The notes under the pieces are model-generated. The model had not been told where the DNA came from and did not search any database. It saw only the letters and a list, made by a program, of their open reading frames with translations. A DNA stretch of 64,000 nucleotides from the NCBI GenBank assembly GCA_017441825.1, contig JAFRVD010000054.1, positions 1 through 64,000 of the forward strand, written 5' to 3'. This DNA comes from Lachnospiraceae bacterium (GTDB lineage Bacteria; Bacillota; Clostridia; Lachnospirales; Lachnospiraceae). Positions 1-9,195 of this stretch are shown here, piece by piece. Position 1 is the stretch's first letter. Every line of letters begins with the position of its first letter. The translations under genes and the position numbers were made by a program.

Positions 1-43
1 AACAGGACGAACAATATTTCCTAAACGGAATCAGTTAAGTCCT

Positions 44-64
44 GTCGAGTGGGAGTGACGCAAA
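44..64 (+). repeat. 21-nt direct repeat, copy 1
   Basis: The 21 bases here recur without change at 2551-2571. Both copies are followed within about 150 bases by a transcription terminator. A second, less exact repeat pair lies nearby (116-136 and 2433-2453, 19 of 21 bases equal, core TTGACAACA). Neither repeat shows a coding frame I recognise. The pairs may be remnants of the ends of an integrated or duplicated segment. Confidence 0.6.
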
Positions 65-166
65 GTCCTTCAAAATCCCAGTATTTATGCGGAATACAAG
101 CAAATTTGCTTAGTTTGTGACAACAAATTGACAACAGTAATCTAAAACTGATCATTCTAAATGAAT

Positions 167-212
167 AAGGCTATCTGATTCCAAAGTGGAGTCGGATAGC
201 CTTATTTTTTTA
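167..212 (+). terminator. Intrinsic terminator
   Basis: A 12-base stem (AAGGCTATCTGA at 167-178 against TCGGATAGCCTT at 192-203, one mismatch) is followed by a run of T. It would end a transcript arriving from outside the window. No gene is evident in bases 1-166. Confidence 0.75.
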
Positions 213-264
213 TTCTTTATGTAGATTTATATAGAGGGAAGGAGAAACATGAACTGGAGTTATA

Positions 265-486
265 ATGTCTTCCGTCAGTGGACATTTTATTCACTATCAT
301 GTTTTGTTTCATCAGCATCGGAATGGATATTTGCCCCATCCGATGGAGCCACAGATCACTGATTGTATTGACAGTATTATTACAGCTTGCAAATTTGAGA
401 ACTATTCATACCAGGAAGATTCGATCAGCGGTTTCGGGAAATATCTTTTGAAGAGAAAGATTTCGGAACGTCCAAAAGTTCAATAA
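265..486 (+). CDS. Small hypothetical ORF
   Basis: A 73-residue open frame beginning MSSVSGHFIHYH. I do not recognise any family, membrane segment or signal peptide. The only purine-rich stretch upstream (GGAAGGAGAAAC at 238-249) sits next to another ATG at 249 in a different frame, so the start at 265 is not well supported. It could be a chance frame or the remnant of a larger gene. Confidence 0.2.
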   Translation: MSSVSGHFIHYHVLFHQHRNGYLPHPMEPQITDCIDSIITACKFENYSYQEDSISGFGKYLLKRKISERPKVQ

Positions 487-617
487 TATCAAGGGATTGA
501 ATAACTAAAACATTTTTAGTATTATAAAATCGATAGAAAAAGATCTGTATAATGCAGATAATAGCAAGAGTATAAGAGTACATGACTGAATACTGACGCT
601 GAAGGGAGACTCTCTAT

Positions 618-2048
618 ATGTACGTCATCGTTATTCTGCTGATCCTTGGATTTGTGATGCTCCTTGGGGCGGAACCGCTCTGGCGCGTGCACCGTGGCTT
701 TTCTGACAGGCCAGAGGACAGCTATCCGTCCTATAAAGTTGTCCCGTGGATCAGAAGGATCGGTGTTTTGATCATCGTCGTTACGCCTGTGTGGTATGTG
801 CTGGGCTTTACATCCTGTGTCCCGCCTGCAGCGAGCGGCAGATCCTATCCGGAGATCGTCTATCCGGATGAGTACGTGGAAGGCCAGGACTTTAATTATA
901 CGGCTTTCAGTACCAGGCCGAATACGCTGGCAGTAACAGATAAAGGCATCTATTTTAAAACTGAAAAATTCGTGTATTATGCGAATTTCGATTCTTTGAA
1001 GGCCCACCCGCTTTGCTACAGGCTCACCTGTCTCCACAGGACAGGGGGCTGGGAAGAATACGCGGACTGCAACGCCTTCAGCGGGCCGGAGGTCGGACAG
1101 GATTTCCTGGGGGTCTTCCGTGACCATGTCTATTATACGATCTGTTATGACTCAAAATTCAGCTACAAAGGTGAATCCAGCATCCCAGCACTTGTCAGAA
1201 CGAGACTGGACGGGTCGGACAGAGAAACGGTGATCCCGGATGTGAATCAGATCATCGGCAACCAGATCAGGATCCACCGGGGTGTATTGTATTATCCGGA
1301 GGTCGTGGCGGATCCGGACGGAACCTATCGATATGCGTTGATGGCAATGGATCTGACAAGTGACCGTTTTGAGTCGGAGCATCTGCTGGATGGCGCTGTA
1401 ACTGCAGGGACATTTTCGGAGATCCTGCCTTATGGAAACTACATATACTATAACGAAATGTTCCCGGAGGAGCAGGAAGACGGAAACGTATTAAGAAAAA
1501 GACGCTACCTGAGGTACCATATCCTGGACAGGACCGTTGAAGCAGTGACGGATTATTCGGATCTGCAGCTGAAAGGAATCATTGACGGCCGGCTGATCCT
1601 GTTTGACGGATCGGATTATTATGAGATGGATCCGGAGACAAAAGAGATCCGGATCTCGGAGCTGGGCATCCAGAAATATGCAGAGTCACATCCTGAATGG
1701 TCCTGCGACGCGCATTGTATCAGAAATGATATCGCGTTTTTAGTCAGTTATGATGACATGAACGATGATGGCAGAGATTTTATTACCTGGAACCGGAGAG
1801 TCATTGATGGTAATGGGGAAGAGGTCGAAAGCGTAGAACAGCGTAATTATCTTTGGCCTTATGCTTCCGACCAGATCATCACGATCAAAGGCGAAGATTA
1901 TTATGTATGGTATAATGCCAATGTCACTGATTTTTCTGTCGGTTTATATAAAGTGAAAGACTTACTGGCCGGTAAACTGAAACCCCGGTATATGTTTGGC
2001 CCGACCGATGTGAATGGTTTGGGAGGAAACGGATTTTTCTGGCCATAA
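618..2048 (+). CDS. Membrane-anchored beta-propeller-like surface protein
   Basis: 476 residues. The N-terminus has a hydrophobic segment at about residues 2-17, a short charged loop, then a second one at about 49-66 (GVLIIVVTPVWYVLGF), so the protein is probably anchored in the membrane with a large extracellular C-terminal domain. That domain has repeated beta-rich blocks such as GIYFKTEKFVYYANFD and the paired-cysteine pattern PLCYRLTCLHR...ADCNAF. I associate this pattern with DUF5050-like propeller proteins of Lachnospiraceae. The start at 618 is backed by GAAGGGAG at 601-608. No enzymatic motif is seen; a sensing or ligand-binding role is only a guess. Part of this gene (729-765) recurs almost exactly at 31941-31977, which suggests a former paralogue there. 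Confidence 0.6.
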   Translation: MYVIVILLILGFVMLLGAEPLWRVHRGFSDRPEDSYPSYKVVPWIRRIGVLIIVVTPVWYVLGFTSCVPPAASGRSYPEIVYPDEYVEGQDFNYTAFSTRPNTLAVTDKGIYFKTEKFVYYANFDSLKAHPLCYRLTCLHRTGGWEEYADCNAFSGPEVGQDFLGVFRDHVYYTICYDSKFSYKGESSIPALVRTRLDGSDRETVIPDVNQIIGNQIRIHRGVLYYPEVVADPDGTYRYALMAMDLTSDRFESEHLLDGAVTAGTFSEILPYGNYIYYNEMFPEEQEDGNVLRKRRYLRYHILDRTVEAVTDYSDLQLKGIIDGRLILFDGSDYYEMDPETKEIRISELGIQKYAESHPEWSCDAHCIRNDIAFLVSYDDMNDDGRDFITWNRRVIDGNGEEVESVEQRNYLWPYASDQIITIKGEDYYVWYNANVTDFSVGLYKVKDLLAGKLKPRYMFGPTDVNGLGGNGFFWP

Positions 2049-2588
2049 ACAGTGCAGAGACGGGATGTTTGTAAAGATGATAAACCGAAGATCCTTAAAG
2101 TCATCATTACGCGTTCTGGTGGACGATGCAAATGATATCAGCGTAACATTAATCAGAAAAGTGGACAAAATATTGTTCCTCACCGGGTTGATTTGTTCCG
2201 ATCATAGTGGTACAATCAGCTATTCAGTGGAGACGAGACAATTCCTGTTCCGGAAGAAGTATACCACGACATTCAGATGTTTATAGAAGAAGTTCGACCA
2301 CTGCAGTTTGAGACCAAACAGATCGGTATTCCTGTTCCAAAAAACACTATACTGGATATATACCTGCAAGTATATTTCCGGGAGTCATAAGTTCCGTATT
2401 ACAGGTGGAAGAACGTGCACGAAATGCACTGGTGTGACAACATCTTGACAACACGACGTCAGATAGCCTATACATTCAGGCGAATCAGGATAACTTAGAT
2501 ACTGTAGTTGATAAAACTAACCAAATATGCTTAGAAAAATCCGCCTCGGGGTCGAGTGGGAGTGACGCAAATGACATAGTAAAACCGG
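2049..2588. other. Gene-poor region with possible gene remnants
   Basis: No intact gene. A 60-codon stretch without a start (2208-2390, plus strand, bounded by two stops) reads like real protein, containing for example IPVPEEVYHDIQMFIEEV, but I cannot assign it. It is followed by the 2433-2453 and 2551-2571 repeat copies. This looks like decayed sequence. Confidence 0.4.
2551..2571 (+). repeat. 21-nt direct repeat, copy 2
   Basis: Identical to bases 44-64. It lies just upstream of the terminator at 2589-2629. Together with copy 1 it brackets the beta-propeller gene. Confidence 0.6.
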
Positions 2589-2629
2589 AAGCCTTGTGCC
2601 GTAACCTGTGTTACGGCATGAGGCTTTTT
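2589..2629 (+). terminator. Intrinsic terminator
   Basis: A long stem-loop: the GTGCCGTAAC arm pairs with GTTACGGCAT across a CTGT loop, extended by AAGCC/GGCTT, and is followed by TTTTT. Confidence 0.85.
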
Positions 2630-2726
2630 CCATGTCCTGAAGCTTTGTAATATGTCCAATCGATAACAAAAAGCCTGCACGGGCGAGATTTATCAGAATC
2701 GTATAACCCTTCCCAGTTAAGAGGTA

Positions 2727-2754
2727 TTGATTCGGGACGGGATATCGATATAAT
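2727..2754 (+). promoter_or_regulatory. Sigma-A type promoter for the 2847 operon
   Basis: TTGATT (2727-2732), a 16-base spacer and a perfect TATAAT (2749-2754), about 90 bases upstream of the glycosidase start. No operator-like inverted repeat is obvious. Confidence 0.6.
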
Positions 2755-2846
2755 AAAGATCAGGGGATCAGTGTTCCGGTTTCCGTTATCCTTGACGTTT
2801 TACAAAAGGAAGGAGGACGGTCGGCATAAAGAAGAGGGGGAGAAAG

Positions 2847-3920
2847 ATGAGAAATCGATGGACAAAGGAAGAAGCATGGGCCTGGTATAACGACCAGCCC
2901 TGGGTGAATGGCTGTAATTTTATCCCTGCAAATACTTCTCTGAAGCTGTATTATGACCCCGCGACGCACGAGGAGTCCAAAAAGCTGATAGAGAAGGAAG
3001 TGAAGCTTGCCGCGGACGTCGGAATCAATAGTTTCCGTATGCACCGCCTGCTTCCGAGAGACGTCTGGAAGAACGATCATGACCGGGGCATGGAGTACCT
3101 GGAGGAGTTTATCGGGCTTCTGGACAAATACGGCATAAGCCTGATGCCGGTACTCGGGAACGACTGCGTGTTTTCGAAGCCGGACGAGAACGGCAACTCC
3201 GTATCCTGCTTTGTAGGAGCGCCCGTGGTCGGCTGGCGGCCGGATGACGATATGAATAACTGGGCAGAGACGGAAGCTTACTACATGGATATCGTGAACG
3301 CCTACAAGAATGACAGGAGGATCTATGCCTGGAATATCTGGAATGAAGCCGGAAATGCCAACAGGAACCTGGAGATGATCAGCCTGCCTCTGATCAACCG
3401 TGTTTTCTACCTGCTTCGTGAGGCGGATGTGACGCAGCCTTTGACCGCGGACTGCTGGGGACTGTATAAACAGGTCGAGGGACGTTATAATTTTGAAACG
3501 GGCCTGGATCCGATCGAGCTTGCGGTCTGCAATTTAAGTGACATCATCACCTGGCACTACTACGGCGACCTTCTTCATACCAAGAAATACATGAAATATC
3601 TGATGGAGAAATTCGGACGTCCGATGCTGAATACCGAATGGGGCCATCGCCCCTGGGGCAGCTTCATTCCGTCCACGCTCCCGCTGTTTAAAAAATATAA
3701 CTGCGGCAGCTATTTCTTCGGCTTCGTGACCGGACCGTACTTTGACATGACCAAGGTATGGGGGTTTATCCGCGACGATGATAGAATCGACCAGAACGTC
3801 TGGATGCACGGAATCTTCTATGCGGACTTCACCCCCTATGACCAGGATGATATCGATGCGCTTCTGGAAATGAAAGAAGTGCTGGAGAAAGAGAGACAAG
3901 GAAAAACTGTTAAGAAGTGA
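2847..3920 (+). CDS. Clan GH-A glycoside hydrolase (GH5-like)
   Basis: 357 residues, predicted cytoplasmic because no signal peptide is seen. The chain reads as a single (beta/alpha)8 barrel. The acid/base glutamate is probably Glu167 in WNIWNEAGN and the nucleophile Glu264 in LNTEWGHRPWG, the spacing expected of clan GH-A enzymes such as GH5. Other barrel signatures are NSFRMHRLLPRD and WHYYGDLLHTKKY. Proteins of this type are often labelled 1,4-beta-xylanase or cellulase, but the substrate cannot be read from sequence. GGGGGAG just upstream supports the start. The next gene, a mutarotase-like protein, follows after 9 bases, so the two are probably co-transcribed and act on the same intracellular oligosaccharide. 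Confidence 0.75.
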   Translation: MRNRWTKEEAWAWYNDQPWVNGCNFIPANTSLKLYYDPATHEESKKLIEKEVKLAADVGINSFRMHRLLPRDVWKNDHDRGMEYLEEFIGLLDKYGISLMPVLGNDCVFSKPDENGNSVSCFVGAPVVGWRPDDDMNNWAETEAYYMDIVNAYKNDRRIYAWNIWNEAGNANRNLEMISLPLINRVFYLLREADVTQPLTADCWGLYKQVEGRYNFETGLDPIELAVCNLSDIITWHYYGDLLHTKKYMKYLMEKFGRPMLNTEWGHRPWGSFIPSTLPLFKKYNCGSYFFGFVTGPYFDMTKVWGFIRDDDRIDQNVWMHGIFYADFTPYDQDDIDALLEMKEVLEKERQGKTVKK

Positions 3921-3929
3921 GGAATGATC

Positions 3930-4916
3930 ATGGCAGTAAAATGTTCTTATGTAGACTCTTATTCGTATTACGGGAAATGTATCCGGCTTGAAAATGACAG
4001 CATGGAGATCCTGATCACCGTGGACGTCGGGCCGCGTATTATTTATATGGGGCTGAAAGGCGGAGAAAACCTGCTTTTCAATGCGGCCGAGGATGAACGG
4101 GTCGATAATTCTCCGCTGTTTCAGAAAGTGTTCGGGGAAGGCACTTCCTACCATTTCTACGGGGGCGTGCGGATGTGGCTGGCCCCGCAGAAGATCATTT
4201 ATACCGAGTCTCCGGACAATGATCCGGTATCGGTGGAAGAAATTGAAAATGGTGTCCGGCTGACCTGTCCGGAAGCGAAGGTCATCGGCTTCCGTTCGCA
4301 GATGACGGTCGTGATGGATCCTGAGGAAGCGAAGATCACCGTCAGCGCAAACTTTACGAATACCGGGGAGGAGACGAAGAAGAACGCGGTCTGGCTGATC
4401 ACACAGTGTGCACCGGGCGGCGTCGGCTTCGTTCCTTTCGTAAAACCGAGGCCGAAACGCATAAGCCGTGATTTCAGCAATATCAGGCTGGAAGATTTTC
4501 AGGATCCGATCAAGCCCGGCGGAGCATTGATCATGTTTGTGGGCGGATTTACAGACCCGAGACTGAAAATGGACGACCGGTGGATCACGGTTTCCTTCAG
4601 CAAAGAGGAACCCGTTCCGCTGAAGATCGGGACGCGCGATACCGAGGGCTTTGCGCTGTTCGCCGTGAACGGCTGTCTGCTCCGCTGGGTTTTCTCCTAT
4701 GACGAAGCGGCTGATTATACAGACTACGGCTCGAACTTTGAATCCTATACGGATGCCGCGTTCACGGAAATGGAGATGCTCGGGCCGTACCGGGAATACG
4801 GTAAGGGCGAGAGTATTTCGCATTCCGTCACCATCAGCGTGAAGAAGCTCAGCACTCCCGTTCCGGATCCGGCAGACCGGGAGGCCGTGGCGGCGTTTAT
4901 CGAGGCAAACGTCTAG
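3930..4916 (+). CDS. Mutarotase-like protein (DUF4380-like)
   Basis: 328 residues from the second of two in-frame ATGs. The ATG at 3924 lies only 2 bases from AGTGAGGA, while 3930 has an 8-base spacing, so I prefer 3930. The sequence is all-beta with the opening block NDSMEILITVDVGPRIIYMGLKGGENLLF, which resembles the aldose-epimerase-like fold of DUF4380 proteins. These are thought to bind carbohydrates, but their function is not established. It follows the GH-A glycosidase in one transcript. Its stop codon interlocks with the stop of the opposing exporter fragment (4913-4916), which is unusual and may mark a rearrangement at this point. Confidence 0.55.
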   Translation: MAVKCSYVDSYSYYGKCIRLENDSMEILITVDVGPRIIYMGLKGGENLLFNAAEDERVDNSPLFQKVFGEGTSYHFYGGVRMWLAPQKIIYTESPDNDPVSVEEIENGVRLTCPEAKVIGFRSQMTVVMDPEEAKITVSANFTNTGEETKKNAVWLITQCAPGGVGFVPFVKPRPKRISRDFSNIRLEDFQDPIKPGGALIMFVGGFTDPRLKMDDRWITVSFSKEEPVPLKIGTRDTEGFALFAVNGCLLRWVFSYDEAADYTDYGSNFESYTDAAFTEMEMLGPYREYGKGESISHSVTISVKKLSTPVPDPADREAVAAFIEANV

Positions 4917-5172
4917 TGATCCAGCCGCTGTCTGGCAACCAGATCCGCGAAATATCCGTTCTTTTGGATCAGTTCATCATAGGTCCCTTCCTCGATGATC
5001 GCGCCCTGATCCATCACCAGTATGCGGTCACAGTTGCGGACTGTCGACAGACGGTGCGCTATTACGATACGGGTACAGTGCAGCTTGTCCAGTGCCTGGG
5101 ATACCTGTTTCTGTGTTTTATTATCAAGCGCGCTGGTAGCCTCGTCGAAAATCAGGATCTTTGGCTTTGGCG
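4913..5172 (-). pseudogene. C-terminal fragment of an ABC exporter ATPase (NHLP-bacteriocin-type)
   Basis: The minus strand encodes only the last ~86 residues of an ABC ATPase: the Walker B and D-loop KILIFDEATSALD, the switch histidine in IVIAHRLSTV, and the C-terminal GAIIEEGTYDELIQKNG...ARQ. The Walker A, Q-loop and signature motifs and the membrane domain are missing. The ending resembles the ATPase/permease of NHLP-type (nitrile-hydratase-leader) bacteriocin export systems, though other peptide exporters end similarly. Upstream of the coding break (about 5173) the sequence passes within 40 bases into a response regulator on the other strand. No precursor peptide or maturation enzyme is present. 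Confidence 0.75.
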
Positions 5173-5210
5173 CAAAAAACCATACCAAAGTGATTGAATT
5201 CTGGCGCGGT

Positions 5211-5867
5211 ATCGTGGAAGATGACACAGGCATTGCCGAGGGCATTGCCGTACAGATGAAGCAGTGGGACCTGGAGGCGGAAACCGTTTCCGATTTTCAC
5301 AACGTCATGGGGGAATTCGCGGAATTTCAGCCGCATCTTGTCCTGATGGACATTTCCCTTCCCTTTATGAGCGGATATTACTGGTGCAGCGAGATCCGTA
5401 AGGTCTCTAAGGTCCCCGTCATCTTTATATCTTCCGCGTCTGACAACATGAATATCATCATGGCCGTAAACATGGGAGCGGATGATTTTATTGCCAAGCC
5501 TTTTGATCAGAACGTGCTTACGGCAAAGGTACAGGCCCTTCTCCGGAGGACCTATGACTTCGGATCGTCCTCCCCCATCATCGAGTACAGGGGAGCGATG
5601 TTAAACACCGGAGACGGCACGCTTACCTATGAAGACAGCAGGATCGATCTGACAAAGAACGAGTTCCGGCTGCTTCTTACGTTGATGCAGAACAGAGGGA
5701 AGATCGTAAGCCGCGAGAAGCTGATGGAAGCCCTCTGGGAAAACGGGGCTTTTGTAGACGAGAACACCCTGACGGTAAACGTGGGAAGACTCAGGAAGAA
5801 ACTGGAAAACGCGGGGCTCAACGATTTCATCACCACCAAGTTCGGCGTTGGTTATATAGTGGGGTAA
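5211..5867 (+). pseudogene. OmpR-family response regulator lacking its N-terminus
   Basis: The frame from 5211 encodes IVEDDTGIAEGIAVQ and then a complete receiver domain (phospho-acceptor Asp in LVLMDISLP, codon 5349-5351; KPFDQ lysine) and a winged-helix DNA-binding domain ending KFGVGYIVG. The first beta strand before VEDD and a proper ATG are absent. The only in-frame ATGs lie further upstream, inside sequence antisense to the exporter fragment. The GTG at 5214 could in principle initiate but would remove beta-1. The family resembles BceR/GraR regulators, which control antimicrobial-peptide transporters. It is followed after 3 bases by its kinase, so the pair is recognisable, but both partners are damaged. 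Confidence 0.75.
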
Positions 5868-5870
5868 GCC

Positions 5871-6791
5871 ATGAAACTGTTCTGGTCGTACATCAAAAGC
5901 ATCATCGGCGGGATCGCGGTGTTTCTTGGCTTTTTTGTGTTGCTCACGGTCTCCTTCAGTTTGTATGGACTTCCCATGAAAGCAGTGATCTATCCCGTCG
6001 CTCTTTGCTGTATTCTGGGACTGCTGTACCTTGCGTATAAGTATTATGTGTTCGTAAAGCGCCACAAAGAGATCAGCGAACTGAAACAAACGGCTGCGGA
6101 ATTGATCGATCTTGTTCCTCAGCCCCATACACTGCTTGAAGAGGATTACTGCGAGGTCATCAGGAACCTTGCGGGACAGAAGCGGAAGATCCTGGAGGAA
6201 ACCAGAGAAGAGACTGACCGCCTGATGGACTACTACACCCTGTGGGTCCATCAGGTCAAGACCCCTATTGCCTCTATGAGGCTGCGGTTAAAGCGGGAGG
6301 ACAATGAATTATCGAGGAACCTCCTGTCCGAACTGGGGCGGATCGAACGCTATGTCGAGATGGTGCTTACCTATTTGCGGCTGGAGGGTTCAGGCAGCGA
6401 TTATCTCATTAAAGAATACGATCTCGATCTCATTATAGGAGAAGCGGTCAAAAAGTTTGCCGGTGATTTTATCATGCGGAAGCTGAGGCTGAACTACGAG
6501 CCTGTCGGCAGGAAGGTGCTCACGGATGAAAAATGGCTCTCTTTTGTGATCGAGCAGGTGCTGTCCAATGCCCTGAAATATACAAAGCAGGGTGAGATCT
6601 CGATCTATGTGGAGGAGCCTTTGACGCTCTGCATTGAAGATACGGGCATGGGTATTTCACCGGAGGATCTTCCCCGAATCTTTGAAAGAAGCTTTACCGG
6701 GGTGAGGGGGCGCGCCGATAAAAAGGCATCTGATGATCCGTATGGTTCCGTTTTTCTTCTGCACACGCACACAAGGAGATGTTTGAGATGA
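5871..6791 (+). pseudogene. BceS-like sensor histidine kinase, 3' truncated
   Basis: Two membrane segments (about residues 12-32 and 38-56) with almost no extracellular loop match the intramembrane-sensing BceS type. The dimerisation histidine is His127 in WVHQVKTPIASMRL, the N-box is VIEQVLSNALKYT (Asn233) and the G1 box IEDTGMGISPED. After RADKKAS the expected GIGLYL G2 box is missing. From about 6728 the frame runs into an unrelated tail (DDPYGSVFLLHTHTRRCLR) and stops at 6791, overlapping the next start by ATGA. Without the G2 box, ATP binding and phosphotransfer are doubtful. Together with the headless regulator this makes a probably dead two-component system. Confidence 0.75.
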
Positions 6792-8962
6792 AGAAAAGAA
6801 CTGTCTGTATTTTCGTGTTTATCCTGATCCTGGGACTGATTTCCATAGCCTGTGCCGCCTGTTTCCCCGGAGAGGCACTGCCCATTCCCTCTTCCGAGGC
6901 CGAAACTGAAGAAGTCATAACCACCCGGCCTGCTGAAGAACCGTCATCCGATGACTCAGAAGCCGAAGCAGTCCGCCTGACCGCGGCAAACTATCCCAGA
7001 GTCGACGGCTCCACCGCAACAAAGCCGCTGGCAAAGGCGTTCTATGAGGCATTTACCGGGGAAAAGATCGATGACGTGGATCATTCCAAATCCCATAACG
7101 CCTATATGAACCTGATCGACGGGAAAGCGGATCTGATCCTGGTCGTGGATCCTTCCGAAGACGAGATCCGCGTAGCTGAAGAGAAGAATGTGAAGCTCCG
7201 GTATGATACGGTCGTCAACGAGGCCTTTGTGTTCTTCGTGAATTCCGGAAACCCGGTGCAGTCGCTGACGCTTGATGAGATCCGGGACATCTACTCCGGA
7301 AAGATCACAAACTGGAAGGATCTGGGCGGAGACGACGCCGAGATCCTGGCCTACCAGCGTCCGGTCAATTCAGGCTCTCAGACCGGCATGCTGGACCTGG
7401 TCATGAAAGACGTCCCTGTCATGGATGCGCCGATGGAGCGTATTTCCACAGGGATGGGAGATATCATCGACGCGATCTCGGATTATGACAACGGGAAATA
7501 CGCGATCGGCTACTCTTACTACTATTACGCGAATACCATGTACGTCGGAGAGAACTGCAGGCTTCTTGCGGTCAACGGCGCAGCCCCGTCGGATGAAACG
7601 ATCATCGCGGGAAGCTATCCGATCCTCACAAGATACATCGCCGTGACCAGAGAAGAGGATGCCTCTCCGGAAACGAAGGCGCTTCTTGCGGCCATGCTGT
7701 CTGATGAAGGCCAGCGTATCGCTAAACAGGCGGGTTATGTTCCGATCAGAAACCTTGCTGAAGATGAAGAACCGAAGAGATCCGGAGATGAAAAGACACT
7801 GGATCTGAACGCTTTCTATGATGAGAATGCTCTCGCTTTCACCGTCATCGAGGAAGAGTTCGAGGGCTATACGATCCAGATCCCTGTGGTCGACGGGTTT
7901 AGGGACGAAGCACATGAAGCCGCCGTGAATGTGTACCTGAAAGAGTATGCCGAAGAGACTGTCAGGATATGCCTTGATTCAGCTTCGGATGAGAAGATCA
8001 CGGCCGTCGATCTCCTTTTCCTGCCGCAGGCCTCTTTTTCCGACTGCCTCTGCGGACTGTTTTCCGCTTATTGCTACGGGGAAAACATGAATAATAATGG
8101 CTACAGCAACCGGAAACTGGCATTGGATCTCCGGGAGATCCGGGAGCTTTCCGTCTATGATTTCTTTAAGGAAGACGCAAAGAGCGCCGATGTCATGAAG
8201 CAGTCGGTGACCCGCTGGTTCGTGAAATATATCGATTCCAGCATGGCGTACACCGGGCAGGATCTGGATGATCTGAAATTCGATCTCTGCCGCAGGTTTG
8301 ATGAGCGGGAACCCTTTGAATTCTACTTTACGGCGAACGGCATGTGGCTGGTTCTTTATAATAAGGACGGTTCGCAGATGCAGCCGTTCATCCGGTTTGA
8401 CGAATGCGCGGACCAGGTGGTGATCTATGACAGGTATCAGGACGGGGAAAGTCTGTACGACGGTCAATATGAATGCGGAAAGAATATCCCGGTCTGTGTG
8501 CAGACAGTGACCGGGCAAAGCAATATTCTCCTGGAAAAGCATGAAAAAGCCGAGGATCATTATCTGGAAAGCCTGATGATGATCCTCGGAGAAATGAATG
8601 ATACGGTAAAAGAGAAACTCAAATCGTTCTTTGAAGAGAAGATCCCGGAAAAAATGGGCGAAGCCGGATCTCCGTATTTTATTCAGAACACCTGCTGTGA
8701 AGTCTATCAGGATGGCGATCAGTACACGATGACGCTGATCCACGGGATGATCACAGAGGAAACTGAAGACGACTTTGAAGCAGATTACGAGACCTTTCTG
8801 AACCGGCTGAGGAGCGCGAATGAAATCTATCTTGAAGGTCCGCATTTCTATCTGTGGGATCTTCAGTATCAGACGGCGGCATATCCTTTGAGAGGACAGC
8901 TGTGGTTTGATGACTATGAGATCTTCATTTTTGACAGGCACGGTGATCTGATCGGCCCCTGA
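6788..8962 (+). CDS. PstS-like substrate-binding protein with extra C-terminal domain
   Basis: 724 residues from the ATG at 6788. AAGGAG lies 9 bases upstream, while the ATG at 6779 directly abuts it. The first ~25 residues are an export signal ending ISIACAACFPG; a cysteine is available for lipidation, but the lipobox is not canonical. Residues ~60-330 are a phosphate-binding-like fold: PRVDGSTATKPLAKAF, TNWKDLGG and NSGSQTGMLDLV match the PstS ligand loops. The remaining ~390 residues form a second domain (IPVVDGFRDEAHEAAVNVYL, RNELSVYDFF-like blocks) resembling DUF3298/RsiV-type extracellular domains. No pst transport genes are nearby, so it may sense rather than import. It is the only intact gene in a stretch of broken ones. 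Confidence 0.65.
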   Translation: MKKRTVCIFVFILILGLISIACAACFPGEALPIPSSEAETEEVITTRPAEEPSSDDSEAEAVRLTAANYPRVDGSTATKPLAKAFYEAFTGEKIDDVDHSKSHNAYMNLIDGKADLILVVDPSEDEIRVAEEKNVKLRYDTVVNEAFVFFVNSGNPVQSLTLDEIRDIYSGKITNWKDLGGDDAEILAYQRPVNSGSQTGMLDLVMKDVPVMDAPMERISTGMGDIIDAISDYDNGKYAIGYSYYYYANTMYVGENCRLLAVNGAAPSDETIIAGSYPILTRYIAVTREEDASPETKALLAAMLSDEGQRIAKQAGYVPIRNLAEDEEPKRSGDEKTLDLNAFYDENALAFTVIEEEFEGYTIQIPVVDGFRDEAHEAAVNVYLKEYAEETVRICLDSASDEKITAVDLLFLPQASFSDCLCGLFSAYCYGENMNNNGYSNRKLALDLREIRELSVYDFFKEDAKSADVMKQSVTRWFVKYIDSSMAYTGQDLDDLKFDLCRRFDEREPFEFYFTANGMWLVLYNKDGSQMQPFIRFDECADQVVIYDRYQDGESLYDGQYECGKNIPVCVQTVTGQSNILLEKHEKAEDHYLESLMMILGEMNDTVKEKLKSFFEEKIPEKMGEAGSPYFIQNTCCEVYQDGDQYTMTLIHGMITEETEDDFEADYETFLNRLRSANEIYLEGPHFYLWDLQYQTAAYPLRGQLWFDDYEIFIFDRHGDLIGP

Positions 8963-8974
8963 CAGAACAGTCCT

Positions 8975-9193
8975 TTAAAGTTTTCTGCAGGTCACATCGT
9001 CGATGGACAGGCAGCCCTCGCCGAACGTCAGCTTGAGCAGGCCGCGCTTTCTGCCGAACTCGTTCTCGCCTGTGGGATAAAGGCGGAACGTAAGGTCATC
9101 TCCTTCGTCGTCGATGGCCTTCGCCCAGAGCTCGCCGTCTTTCATGAAGACCTCGTCCACGATGAACTCGCTGTCCTCGGGGTGTTCGTATTT
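8975..9193 (-). pseudogene. C-terminal fragment of a serine hydrolase (beta-lactamase family)
   Basis: Read on the minus strand from about 9193, the frame gives KYEHPEDSEFIVDEVFMKDG and ends CRKL at 8975. It matches the last ~70 residues of the intact serine hydrolase at 42028-43407 (KYEHPEDCDLIIDEVFMKDG ... CKKL) almost position by position. The catalytic part is missing. Homology stops at 9193, two bases before a plus-strand aminotransferase fragment begins, so the join is sharp. Confidence 0.8.
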
Positions 9194-9195
9194 CC

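Noticed and set aside
3534-4823. A 429-codon minus-strand frame across the GH-A and mutarotase-like genes
   Set aside because: Shadow of two good plus-strand genes; no ribosome site or recognisable domain.
5022-5210. An N-terminal extension of the response regulator starting at 5022
   Set aside because: These residues (MRSQLRTVDRR...) are the antisense reading of the exporter ATPase fragment and do not resemble a receiver domain.
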